Shown here: positions 17,374 through 25,676 of the stretch, one piece after another
Layout: every line of letters starts with the position of its first letter
Numbering within the stretch: position 1 is the stretch's first letter
NCBI GenBank assembly: GCA_965204295.1
Contig: OZ241973.1
Location: forward strand, 1,364,001-1,428,000
Direction of reading: 5' to 3'
DNA from: JAWKWH01 sp965204295
Lineage (GTDB): Bacteria > Pseudomonadota > Alphaproteobacteria > Rhizobiales > Rhizobiaceae
DNA length: 64,000 nt
Translations under genes and position numbers: made by a program
The notes under the pieces: model-generated
What the model was told of the DNA's origin: nothing
Databases searched by the model: none
The model's input: only the letters and a program-made list of their open reading frames with translations

Positions 17374-18638
17374 AGAGCTTGTCGATCACCCTGTCGCTGG
17401 GTCTTTTGATCCTTTCGGTGCCGATTTTCATGGTCTTCGGCCTAGGCAGCGCGATCACTGCGATCTGGGGAATGAACCTGCCCTGGTCGACACTGATCCA
17501 GGTCTCCTTTGGATCGATGACCAAACATGTGCTCATCGCCGTGCCGCTGTTCATCTTTGCGGGCATGGTCATGTTGCGCGGTGGCGCGGCCGCACGGCTG
17601 GTGCATTTCGCAACGACGCTGGTTGGACATTGGCCCGGGGGCCTTGGGATCGCCATGATTCTGGCGATGGGGTTCTTTGCGGCTTTCTGCGGTTCGATCC
17701 TCGCGGCGATCACGGCTGTCGGAACCATCATGGTCCCGCAGATGGTCGAGCAGGGTTATCCAAAGCCGTTTGTTATTGTCCTTGCGGCCTCCGCCGCCTT
17801 TCTTGAGGCGCTGATCCCGCCGTCGAATGCCGCCATCCTTTTCAGCGCTCTTACGGATGTGCCCGTATCACGCACCTTCGCGGCGGGCCTTGTGCCGGGC
17901 CTTGTGCTCTTGGTGCTGTTGTCCCTTGTCGTCACATGGAAGTGCCGGCATCTGCGCAATCCGGTCCCCGCGACCATGTCCGAAAGATTGTCGGCCCTTT
18001 GGGCATCCATACCCGGTCTGTTCACTCCGGTCATCATCCTCGGCGGCATCTATGCGGGTTTGCTGACGCCATCTGAATCGGCCGCGGTGGCAGGGGTTTG
18101 GGCCATTCTGATTGGCGTGTTCGTCTATCGGGAACTGACGATCAAGGGTATTGTCGAGGCTTTGTACAACACCGCGCGGATCACCGCCGTGATTTTTGCG
18201 ATCATCGCGATGGCGACCTTCCTCAGCGTCGTGCTGACCTATTCGCAGGCACCGCAAAAGATCATCTCGTTCTTTGCGGAATTGGGCGGCTCGCCCATGA
18301 TGTTCTGGGGCTCGGTGGCGGTGATTTGCCTGATCCTCGGCACGTTTATCGAGATCGTTCCGGTCTTTTACCTGACGGTGCCGATCTTTGCAGCCCTTGC
18401 CCTCGCGCTGGGGCAAAACATCCTGCACCTCTACGTCGTCTTCGTGGCCTTCGCCGGCATCGGCATGATCACGCCCCCTGTCTGTGTCGGTATTTACACT
18501 GCCGCCGGCGTTGCTGCCGAGAGCCCCGAGAGAGCCTTTCGCGAAGTCCCGCTGTTTGTGCTTGTCGGGATCGTTTTCGGCATTCTCATGATTGTCTTCC
18601 CGGCGGCGGCAACTTGGCTGCCCGGTCTTCTGAACTGA
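17370..18638 (+). CDS. TRAP transporter large permease (DctM family)
   Basis: The 422-aa polytopic protein is the sodium-coupled transport subunit. It has about a dozen hydrophobic segments and the family motifs PLFIFAGMVMLRGGAAARLV, AAFCGSILAAITAVGTIMVP, AALIPPSNAAILFSALTD-like sequence (here ALIPPSNAAILFSALTD) and PVFYLTVPIF. The GTG start at 17370 overlaps the DctQ stop (GTGA), indicating translational coupling. Confidence 0.92.
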   Translation: MKSLSITLSLGLLILSVPIFMVFGLGSAITAIWGMNLPWSTLIQVSFGSMTKHVLIAVPLFIFAGMVMLRGGAAARLVHFATTLVGHWPGGLGIAMILAMGFFAAFCGSILAAITAVGTIMVPQMVEQGYPKPFVIVLAASAAFLEALIPPSNAAILFSALTDVPVSRTFAAGLVPGLVLLVLLSLVVTWKCRHLRNPVPATMSERLSALWASIPGLFTPVIILGGIYAGLLTPSESAAVAGVWAILIGVFVYRELTIKGIVEALYNTARITAVIFAIIAMATFLSVVLTYSQAPQKIISFFAELGGSPMMFWGSVAVICLILGTFIEIVPVFYLTVPIFAALALALGQNILHLYVVFVAFAGIGMITPPVCVGIYTAAGVAAESPERAFREVPLFVLVGIVFGILMIVFPAAATWLPGLLN

Positions 18639-18671
18639 AGACTTACACAGTTACCTGCAAAGGAAAACGCT

Positions 18672-19040
18672 ATGCCCGTCATCCGCATTGAAGTGCCCGA
18701 AGACACCGAGGGCGCCAGGAAACGCACTCGCCAAGGCGTCAAATACGCCGTCCTCACAACGCTTGCGCCGAAAGAAGTGAAATTTGACTATGTTGCGATC
18801 CGAGAGGCCCTTGGCGAACTGGTCGACGGTCTGTCGTTTGTCGCGGCGGACCTGCGCCCGGACCGAGCCGGAACGTAAGAAGGCCCAGGTCGATGCCATC
18901 GCGGCAATCCTGCAGACTGAACTGACTTGCGATCCGTTTGATTTCTACATCTTGTTTCGCGAGACGTCAGCCGAAAACCCCTATACGGGTGGCACGCCTT
19001 TGCCTGCCTGGGTTCCTGCGGACATCCAGGATCAGGCGGT
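18672..19040 (+). pseudogene. 4-oxalocrotonate-tautomerase-family gene, split by a frameshift
   Basis: The first frame gives MPVIRIEVPEDTEGARKRT, with the catalytic N-terminal proline (Pro after the initiator Met), and continues to about 18870. The protein then resumes in the next frame as ERKKAQVDAIAAILQTEL and PFDFYILFRETSAENPY. Together this is a tautomerase of about 120 residues; either part alone is incomplete. Such enzymes isomerise or dehydrate 2-oxo/enol acids, fitting the chemistry of the neighbouring dehydrogenase and FAH genes. It follows the TRAP genes by 33 bases. The 3' end overlaps the convergent LysR gene and its exact stop is uncertain. Confidence 0.65.
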
Positions 19041-20003
19041 TGGAGTCAAAGGGATGCGGTCTTCCCCCGCGAAGGCCTTTCCTTTGCTTGTAAAAGCTTT
19101 GACATGCTGGATCCGCTTTTGCAGCTGGTCGGCAAGGAGGTCCACAAATTCAAGCGCCCGCCGGGAAAGCTGCTGTCGGCCCGAGGCAATTACTGTGACG
19201 AAATAAGTCAGGTTTTGCACCACGGGTCTGAACACGACGCCGCCCATACGCACCGCCTGTTCCGCCGAGAACGGATCCGCAATTGCCAACACACCGGCTT
19301 CGCGGACCAGGGCTGCCGCGACAGGCATATTCGCCGCGGTCAATCGCGACCGGTTCTGGAGTTTCTGAGACAGCGCGCTGCTGATCGACATCATTGTGTC
19401 GGGATAGGCGCCGCCGAAGGTCACGAAGGTCTCGGAGTCCGCGAGGACATTCAGGTCCAGCGGCCCGAATTCACCCGCCAGGGGATGATCTTCGGGAATA
19501 AGACATACGTACGGTGCTGAAAACTGGAACAGAACGTCTACGCCGTCATAATCCGGCTCGCGTCCGACAATTCCGAGGTCGATCTGACGCATCTGTACGG
19601 CATCCAGGATCGCGGGGGTGTTCCGTGAGTGAATACTAAACCGGATATCGGGGTTCTTCCGGTAGACCCGGCTGACAGCCTTGGGCAGTTCGATGGTCGC
19701 AATCGACTGGATCGTCCCGATCGAAATCGTCCCTCCCTGGGACGAGCGGATCGATTTGGCAAGTTCTTCGAGGCGGTCAATGCCGAAAAACAGACCTTCC
19801 ACGCCTTGATAGAAATTCCGGCCTTCGACGGTCAGGGTCAATCCCCGCCCGACACGAACGAACAGGGCAAAACCGACGGAACGCTCAAGGTCGGAAATCA
19901 ACCGGCTGACGCTTGGTTGCGAAATATGCATCATCCTGGCCGCCTCGGTGATCGATCCACAGCGAACGGTGGCCCTGAAGGCTTCAAGTTGGCGCTGGTT
20001 CAT
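19032..20003 (-). CDS. LysR-family transcriptional regulator
   Basis: The 323-aa protein has the N-terminal winged helix-turn-helix MNQRQLEAFRATVRCGSITE with MHISQPSVSRLISDLERSVG as the recognition region, then a substrate-binding domain (GTISIGTIQSIATIELPKAV onward). The start at 20003 has an AGGG site; a second ATG at 20015 is in frame. It lies among the catabolic genes, transcribed toward the TRAP/tautomerase genes, and probably senses an intermediate of this island (inference). It is one of the few uninterrupted genes here. Confidence 0.88.
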   Translation of the reverse strand: MNQRQLEAFRATVRCGSITEAARMMHISQPSVSRLISDLERSVGFALFVRVGRGLTLTVEGRNFYQGVEGLFFGIDRLEELAKSIRSSQGGTISIGTIQSIATIELPKAVSRVYRKNPDIRFSIHSRNTPAILDAVQMRQIDLGIVGREPDYDGVDVLFQFSAPYVCLIPEDHPLAGEFGPLDLNVLADSETFVTFGGAYPDTMMSISSALSQKLQNRSRLTAANMPVAAALVREAGVLAIADPFSAEQAVRMGGVVFRPVVQNLTYFVTVIASGRQQLSRRALEFVDLLADQLQKRIQHVKAFTSKGKAFAGEDRIPLTPTA

Positions 20004-20204
20004 GCCCTGTTCCATTCGGTTCTCGTTCGCGGGAGGGTAATTCATTCCGTGGGGCTATGTATAGATGCCTATTTCCCATCCGCTTTGCGCATGATCCCAT
20101 GCTCAAATTCAATTGGCCGGACGCAAAGCGGCTTTCTAGCATCGCGTGGCGCAACAGGGACTTGACACAGCATGGAAGACCTTGCGCTTTCCCGATCCCC
20201 TTGA

Positions 20205-21320
20205 ATGGACGACGAATTGGGCATGTTGTTCGACACATGTCGCCAGTTCTGCGAACGGGAATGCCAGCCGAATTACGACGCTTGGGAAGATCAGGGACAT
20301 GTCGACCGTGCCCTGTGGTTGAAAGCCGGTGAGGCAGGGCTGCCTGGCGCTAAGGCGCCCGGGGCCTGTGGTGATCCCGGCAGGCGGCCTTCACCCATGA
20401 TGCCGTGATCGCCTATCAGGGCAACCTGGCGGGGAGCGGCGGGCTCCACAACTCGATCGTGATCCCATATCTTGTGCATTACTGCTCGGAAGATCAAAAG
20501 CGCCGGTTGTTGCCGCGCCTGATCTCGGGCGAATCGGTCGGCGCCATTGCGATGACCGAACCCGCCGCGGGATCGGATCTGCAAATCATCAGGACCATCG
20601 CCGTCAAGGCCGGCAACCACTACAAAATCAACGGAGCAAAGACCTTCATGGCGCACATGCCAACATGATCCTCGTGGCGGCCAAAACTGACCCGCATGCC
20701 AGTGGACGCGGCATTTCGCTTTTTTGGTCGAAACTGACGGGCTCGAGGGATTTCGCCGCGAGCGCAACCTGGACAAGGTTGACCTGAAATCCAACGATAC
20801 GTCGGAGCCGTTCTTCGATGACGTGCGAGTGCCGGCCTCGGCGCTGCCGGATCCTGTGGAGGGGCATGGTTTTGTCCAGATGATGCAACAATTGTCGCAA
20901 GAACGTCTGTTGATCGGCTTCTATGCCATGACGCGGGTCGAGCGCGCCTTGCGCCAGACGCCGGACTATGCGCGCGAACGGCGGGCTGTCGGCAAGAAAA
21001 TCGCCGAGTTCCAGAATACGCAATTCGTACTGGCTGAATGCGCGACGGAGGCAACCATCGGCAAGACCTTTCTGGGCCATTGTATCTCCGAGCATCCGGA
21101 GGGGCAGTTGACCACCGAAAAAGCACCCATGACCAAGTATTGGCTAACCGATCTGCAAGCAAAAATCATCGACGGTTGCCTCCAACTTTTTGGCGGCTAT
21201 GGGGTAATGGAAGAATACCCGATGGAGCGGATATAGCGTGACAACCGGATCGAACAGACCTATGCCGGCGCGAACGAAATCATGAAACTGGTGATCGCGC
21301 GCGGATTGATGAAGGAATAG
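20205..21320 (+). pseudogene. Acyl-CoA dehydrogenase, multiple frameshifts and an internal stop
   Basis: All parts of a standard ~380-aa acyl-CoA dehydrogenase are present but scattered: N-terminal MLFDTCRQFCERECQPNYDA, then YQGNLAGSGGLHNSIVIPYL and GAIAMTEPAAGSDLQIIRT (FAD/substrate loop), then GHGFVQMMQQLSQERLLIGF, CLQLFGGYGVMEEYPMERI, and after an in-frame TAG near 21236 RDNRIEQTYAGANEIMK, which contains the family's FAD-binding C-terminal motif. Frame changes occur near 20345-20390, 20665 and 20720. It ends four bases before the crotonase ATG, so the two formed an operon. Confidence 0.85.
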
Positions 21321-21323
21321 GCC

Positions 21324-22118
21324 ATGGCGGACGATATTCTTCTGAAGGAACAGATCGGTACTGTCGCGCGATTGGTGCTGAACAGACCCGTCGCGCGCAA
21401 CAGTCTTTCGCTTGCGATGCTCGACGCGCTGTTCGAAGTTGTGACCGACTTGGGCGCATCTCGCGACGTACATGTCATCATCCTCGCCGCGAATGGCCCA
21501 GGTTTCTGCGCCGGGCATGATCTGAAAGAATTGACGGCGGCGCGTTCTCGCCCGGACCGAGGCAAGGCGTTCTTCGAAGATGCGATGGCGCGCTGTTCCC
21601 GGCTGATGCAGGCGATCGTGACCTGCCCCAAACCGGTAATCGCCGAGGCCAATGGCATTGCGACCGCCGCAGGCTGTCAGTTGGTGGCCACCTGCGACCT
21701 AGCGGTGGCGTCGGAAAGCGCGCAGTTTGCCACGCCAGGTGTGAATATAGGGCTGTTCTGCTCGACGCCAATGGTCGCGCTCAGTCGCAATGTCGGGCGC
21801 AAAGCAGCGATGAAAATGCTGCTGACGGGCGACTTGATCGACGCCGAGACAGCGCAGTCCTTCGGCCTTGTCAATGACGTAGTGCCCGATGCCGATCTGA
21901 CCGAGGCGACGGCGGCGCTGGCGGCGCAGATCGCTGGCAAAGCGCCTGCAACGTTAAAGATCGGCAAACAGGCATTCTACCAACAGATCGAAATGCCGCT
22001 GCCTGAAGCCTATCGCTACGCCTCCGAGGTGATGGTGAGAAACATGTTGGAAGCGGATGCTGAAGAAGGCATCGGCGCTTTCATCGAAAAACGCGCGCCA
22101 TCTTGGCGGCCCCTTTGA
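21324..22118 (+). CDS. Enoyl-CoA hydratase/isomerase family protein
   Basis: The 264-aa crotonase-fold protein is intact. The oxyanion-hole and catalytic regions are FCAGHDLKELTAARS and EANGIATAAGCQLVATCD, followed by FATPGVNIGLFCSTPMVALS. This pattern resembles ECHDC3-type enoyl-CoA hydratases more than the methylthioacryloyl-CoA hydratase DmdD. It directly follows the broken acyl-CoA dehydrogenase and precedes the MtoX-like gene by 12 bases, so it is probably still transcribed with the latter. The substrate is unknown. Confidence 0.85.
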   Translation: MADDILLKEQIGTVARLVLNRPVARNSLSLAMLDALFEVVTDLGASRDVHVIILAANGPGFCAGHDLKELTAARSRPDRGKAFFEDAMARCSRLMQAIVTCPKPVIAEANGIATAAGCQLVATCDLAVASESAQFATPGVNIGLFCSTPMVALSRNVGRKAAMKMLLTGDLIDAETAQSFGLVNDVVPDADLTEATAALAAQIAGKAPATLKIGKQAFYQQIEMPLPEAYRYASEVMVRNMLEADAEEGIGAFIEKRAPSWRPL

Positions 22119-22130
22119 GAAGGTGGATCA

Positions 22131-23483
22131 ATGAAAGACTGCTGTGGACCCGGATACGCATCCCCAGCCGAGGCCATCAAGGCCCCGCGGGAAAATCTGC
22201 TTTATACCATCGCGATCTACACCGGCACAGGCATTCAAAATCCCGATTACCTGGCCACGGTCGACGTCGATTCAGACAGTCCGACCTACAGCCAGGTCAT
22301 TCACCGGCTCGAGATGCCGGGAATTGGGGATGAACTGCACCATATGGGGTGGAATGCCTGTTCTTCGTGCCATGACGACGCCGGCATGTCGCGCCGGTAC
22401 CTGCTCCTGCCCGGGGTTCGATCCAACAATATCCATGTTGTCGATACCGCCGCCGATCCCCGCGCACCGCGACTGCACAAGGTGATCGACGGGGCGGAGA
22501 TCAAGGCGAAGACTGACCTTTCCGGCCCACACACAGTGCATTGCCTGGGCAGTGAAATCATCGTCTCCATGCTGGGCGATGCCAAGGGCGAGGCTCCGGG
22601 CGGCTATCTTCATCTCAACAAGGAGTTCGAGATTGTGGGCCGCTGGGAAAACTCCATGGGCGACATCCCCTTCGGCTATGACTTCTGGTATCAACCGCGC
22701 CACAACGTGATGGTCTCGTCCGAATGGGCTGCCCCCAACACATTTATGCCGGGCTTCGATCTGGAGGAGGTGGGGCATCTCAAATACGGCCGCCGCCTGC
22801 ACCTGTGGGACTTCGACAAACGCGTGCCCGTCCAGACCATGTATCTGGGCGAGGACGGGCTGATCCCGCTGGAGGTCAAGTTCCACCACAACCCCGACAG
22901 CACACATGGATTTTGCGGCGCGGCGCTGAGCGCGAACGTTATCCATTTCTGGAAATCCGAGGCCGGTACCTGGGAATGGGAAAAGATCATCGATGTCGAG
23001 AATGAGCCACATCCCGAATGGCCCATTCCCGTACCTGGCGTGATGTCGGCGATCCTTGTGTCGATGGATGACAAATATCTTTATCTCAACAATTGGCTAC
23101 ACGGCGACATGCGCCAGTACGACATTACGGACCCGCACAATCCCAAGCTTACTGGCCAGGTGTACATGGGCGGACTTCTGGGCAAGGCACCGGTGGTCAA
23201 TGGCGTAACCATGGCGGGCGGGCCGCAAATGTTCCAACTGAGCCTTGACGGGCGGCGACTCTATGTCACCACGTCGCTTTTTTCGACTTGGGACAATCAG
23301 TTTTATCCGGAAATCCGAAAGCGCGGCGGCGTGATGATTATGATCGACTGCGATCCCGAAAATGGCGGCATGACGCTGAACACCGACTTCATCGTCGATT
23401 TCGGCAGGGAACCGAACGGCCCGTCGCGCTGCCACGAGGCGCGCTATCCGGGCGGCGATTGCACCTCGGACATCTGGCTATGA
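22131..23483 (+). CDS. Selenium-binding protein 56 family / methanethiol oxidase (MtoX-like)
   Basis: The 450-aa protein matches the SBP56 family along its whole length. The N-terminus is MKDCCGPGYASPAEAIK; then LATVDVDSDSPTYSQVIHRL, DELHHMGWNACSSCHDDAG with the paired cysteines, GYDFWYQPRHNVMVSSEWAA, YLNNWLHGDMRQYDI, MAGGPQMFQLSLDGRRLYVT and the C-terminal ARYPGGDCTSDIWL. Bacterial members (MtoX) and human SELENBP1 oxidise methanethiol to formaldehyde, H2S and H2O2 and need copper. A good ribosome site (AAGGTGG) precedes the ATG. Unlike the hydrophobic twin-signal MtoX proteins, no signal peptide is visible here, so it looks cytoplasmic. Its stop overlaps the ferredoxin start. Confidence 0.88.
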   Translation: MKDCCGPGYASPAEAIKAPRENLLYTIAIYTGTGIQNPDYLATVDVDSDSPTYSQVIHRLEMPGIGDELHHMGWNACSSCHDDAGMSRRYLLLPGVRSNNIHVVDTAADPRAPRLHKVIDGAEIKAKTDLSGPHTVHCLGSEIIVSMLGDAKGEAPGGYLHLNKEFEIVGRWENSMGDIPFGYDFWYQPRHNVMVSSEWAAPNTFMPGFDLEEVGHLKYGRRLHLWDFDKRVPVQTMYLGEDGLIPLEVKFHHNPDSTHGFCGAALSANVIHFWKSEAGTWEWEKIIDVENEPHPEWPIPVPGVMSAILVSMDDKYLYLNNWLHGDMRQYDITDPHNPKLTGQVYMGGLLGKAPVVNGVTMAGGPQMFQLSLDGRRLYVTTSLFSTWDNQFYPEIRKRGGVMIMIDCDPENGGMTLNTDFIVDFGREPNGPSRCHEARYPGGDCTSDIWL

Positions 23484-23848
23484 TGAGCCGATACACCGTC
23501 ACGCTTGCCAATCGGGACAACGCGCAGTTCGAGGTCGACGCGCGGCGGCCGCTGCTCGAGACCCTGCGCGACGAGGACGTGGACCTTCCATACGGATGCA
23601 AATACGGCGGCTGCATCACCTGTGCGGCCAAACTGACGGCGGGCACGGTGGACCAACGCCGGCAGGCGGCTCTGAACAACCGACAGATCGCGGATGGCTA
23701 TGTCATCCTTTGCGTGGCAAGGCCCCTCTCCGACATCACGCTGGAAATCGGGGTTGAAAGTCACGATAGGCTGTACCGCAATCCCTTTCTCGATCCTCTC
23801 CAACCCCATGAACTCAAGGCCGACATCGCCACCCCCAAGGAGGTCTGA
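23480..23848 (+). CDS. Plant-type [2Fe-2S] ferredoxin domain protein
   Basis: A 122-aa protein with the cluster motif CKYGGCITCAAKL (Cys-x4-Cys-x2-Cys, near residue 35) and the distal Cys in YVILCVARPLSDITLE. This is the fold used by small electron carriers and the reductase domains of ring-hydroxylating or methane-monooxygenase-type systems. Its ATG overlaps the stop of the MtoX-like gene (ATGA), and a CoA-binding protein follows by one base, so the three are one transcript. A role in carrying electrons to or from the MtoX-like protein is an inference. Confidence 0.85.
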   Translation: MMSRYTVTLANRDNAQFEVDARRPLLETLRDEDVDLPYGCKYGGCITCAAKLTAGTVDQRRQAALNNRQIADGYVILCVARPLSDITLEIGVESHDRLYRNPFLDPLQPHELKADIATPKEV

Positions 23849-23849
23849 C

Positions 23850-24314
23850 ATGCCCGAAGCTGCCATAGACCACATCTATGATTACGCGCCCGAGTACCTC
23901 GCCGAGATTCTGAATTCGGTCAAGACCATTGCGATGGTGGGCGCCAGCGATGACAAGACCAAGTTCAGCTATGGTGTGCTGCGCGTGCTGCACGAAACGG
24001 GCTATGACATGATACCGGTCAACCCCAACCCGACCCTTGCCGAGATACGCGGCATCAAGGTTTATCATTCGCTCGAAGAGATCGACCGCCCGGTCGATAT
24101 GGTCGAAGTGTTTCGCCCTAAGGAGGAATTTTTCGGCATCGTCGAAAAGGCCATTGCGATTGGCGCCAAGGTGCTTTGGGGACAGATCGGCGTCTACGAC
24201 GACGAAGCTGCGAAACTGGCCGAGAACGCCGGTCTTAAGGTGGTGATGAACCGCTGCCCGAAGATCGAACTGTTCCGTCCCTTCTGGAAACCCCGCCTTG
24301 ATCTGGCGATCTGA
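23850..24314 (+). CDS. CoA-binding (YccU-type Rossmann) protein
   Basis: The 154-aa protein has the CoA-binding domain of the succinyl-CoA-synthetase-like fold: IAMVGASDDKTKFSYGVLRV (dinucleotide/CoA loop), YDMIPVNPNPTLAEIRG, VDMVEVFRPKEEFFGIVEKA and VLWGQIGVYDDEAAKLAE, ending in VVMNRCPKIEL. The strong AGGAGG site at 23839-23844 fixes the start at 23850. Function of these stand-alone domains is poorly known; they are thought to bind CoA or persulfidated CoA. Being third in the operon with an MtoX-like enzyme is suggestive of sulfur metabolism. Confidence 0.85.
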   Translation: MPEAAIDHIYDYAPEYLAEILNSVKTIAMVGASDDKTKFSYGVLRVLHETGYDMIPVNPNPTLAEIRGIKVYHSLEEIDRPVDMVEVFRPKEEFFGIVEKAIAIGAKVLWGQIGVYDDEAAKLAENAGLKVVMNRCPKIELFRPFWKPRLDLAI

Positions 24315-24487
24315 ACCGAGCATCCGTTTTCCAATCCACTGGATCCGCTGCTTTGAGGGCAATGTTTCGCATAGGACATCTCGAACAACACTGTCTTCCG
24401 GGTGGGTGATGAGAGGATTTTGAGCGCAGCCCACGTATGGAGTATATTTCGGTTTGGAAACCCCGAGCGTTCACAAGCCCTAGTGGG

Positions 24488-24690
24488 TAGAGATGGGGTG
24501 GATGCCGCTTTCCCCATACGGCATCTCAATGTGCCAAGTTTTCGGTGTCGAAGCACAAGCCGAAGGAGAGGGCATCCATGGGAGAGGTTACGAGGTTACC
24601 ATCATCGGCGTTGATCTCGCAAAGAACGTGTTCCAGCTTCACGGGGCGGACGGGTTCGTCGTGTTGCGCAATAAGCTGTCGCGACCGTAA
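24488..24690 (+). mobile_element. IS110-family element remnant (5' end only)
   Basis: The N-terminus of an IS110-type DEDD transposase can be read at about 24595-24690 (TIIGVDLAKNVFQLHGADGF, then VVLRNKLSR), containing the first catalytic Asp. After this the frame ends and homology stops. The roughly 100 bases before it look like the non-coding left end of such an element. The rest of the transposase is absent. It differs from the IS110 copy at 33.2-34.1 kb. Confidence 0.65.
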
Positions 24691-24886
24691 TTCGCGTTGT
24701 CCATCCGGCGGAAATCCGTTTTTGTGTCGGGGCGGCGGGCGCAAAGCCGTATGCATTGAACAATTCCGGCAGGCCGTCCCGTCCTCGATCGACGCGGCGC
24801 GGCGGCTCTTCGGGCGACCGGATCAACCGTATTTGAACGCCGAAGAATTTGACCGGTGGCTGAATTGAACCTAGCACCCGCGAAGT

Positions 24887-25417
24887 ATGAAGAACGAAAG
24901 TCGATATGCGCGACCGCTGGCGGAAGCGCTTCGGGCGAACAAACGGTTTCGAAGCTGGTTTCTCGGGAAGACAAAATATGCGTCTTTCGGAGACTCGGCG
25001 GTTGTCCTCGACAAAGAGCAAAAGCTGGCGCGGTCCCCTTCGGCTGAAAACTGGTGGCGAAGCCACTGGGCCGGAAGCGCTTATCGCTTCAAGGAAGAAT
25101 GCGGTGAACGCGAGACTGACCTTCTTGCCGTATTCGAAGCGGAAGGCGGTTTTCGTTTTGCGCTTCATGTCGAGGTCAAGGCGCCGGGTGACCGGTTCGG
25201 AGCGGAACAGGCAAGAGATTATGGCCGGCGCGCCCGCTGTTGGGCCGGAAAAGGACGAAACCCCGATAAAGTGCTTGAACACGACGACGCAACGACCGTA
25301 CTTTGTTGTGAAGAAAAATTTTGTGAGCAATACAAGGCCGACGTCTCGAAGTTCGATTCCGTTGTGACATTTGAGGAAATCGCCGGACAACTGGATGATT
25401 TCCCTGACGCGGTTTGA
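24887..25417 (+). CDS. Small PD-(D/E)XK nuclease-like protein
   Basis: No named family recognised. The 176-aa protein contains the spacing of a restriction-endonuclease-like active site: an acidic residue in ERETDLLAVFEAEG, the E-x-K in FALHVEVKAPGDRF, and a Q-x3-Y element in EQARDYGRRARC, as in RecB-type nucleases. These would bind metal and cut DNA. No DNA-binding domain or partner is visible. An upstream open frame (ending at 24868, EEFDRWLN) may be the tail of a lost partner gene. The ribosome site is weak. It lies between an IS110 remnant and the end of the peptide ABC operon. Confidence 0.6.
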   Translation: MKNESRYARPLAEALRANKRFRSWFLGKTKYASFGDSAVVLDKEQKLARSPSAENWWRSHWAGSAYRFKEECGERETDLLAVFEAEGGFRFALHVEVKAPGDRFGAEQARDYGRRARCWAGKGRNPDKVLEHDDATTVLCCEEKFCEQYKADVSKFDSVVTFEEIAGQLDDFPDAV

Positions 25418-25676
25418 AACTCGGCGTCCGGTCGAAAACCATCGTCAGAGCCGATACATCCGCCCGCGCCCCCGGCATTCTTCCTGAGTTCGCCAGCGCG
25501 GCCATGTCGCCGTTCCGTGCTTCCCGCCGGCAAAATGGCGATCCGTGGACAAACCAGTCATTCCGCCGGGCCGAGGACAAGTCGACCCCGGGCCGCGACT
25601 TCGTGAACGGCGCGGTCGTCGACGGCATCTTCGGTTTAACGATGGCCAACCGCCATGGAGGATTTTCAAACCCGGC

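Noticed and set aside
24545..24868. 107-codon frame before the nuclease-like gene as a partner gene
   Set aside because: Its first two-thirds is an out-of-frame reading of the IS110 remnant; only the last ~40 codons could be real, which is too little to call.
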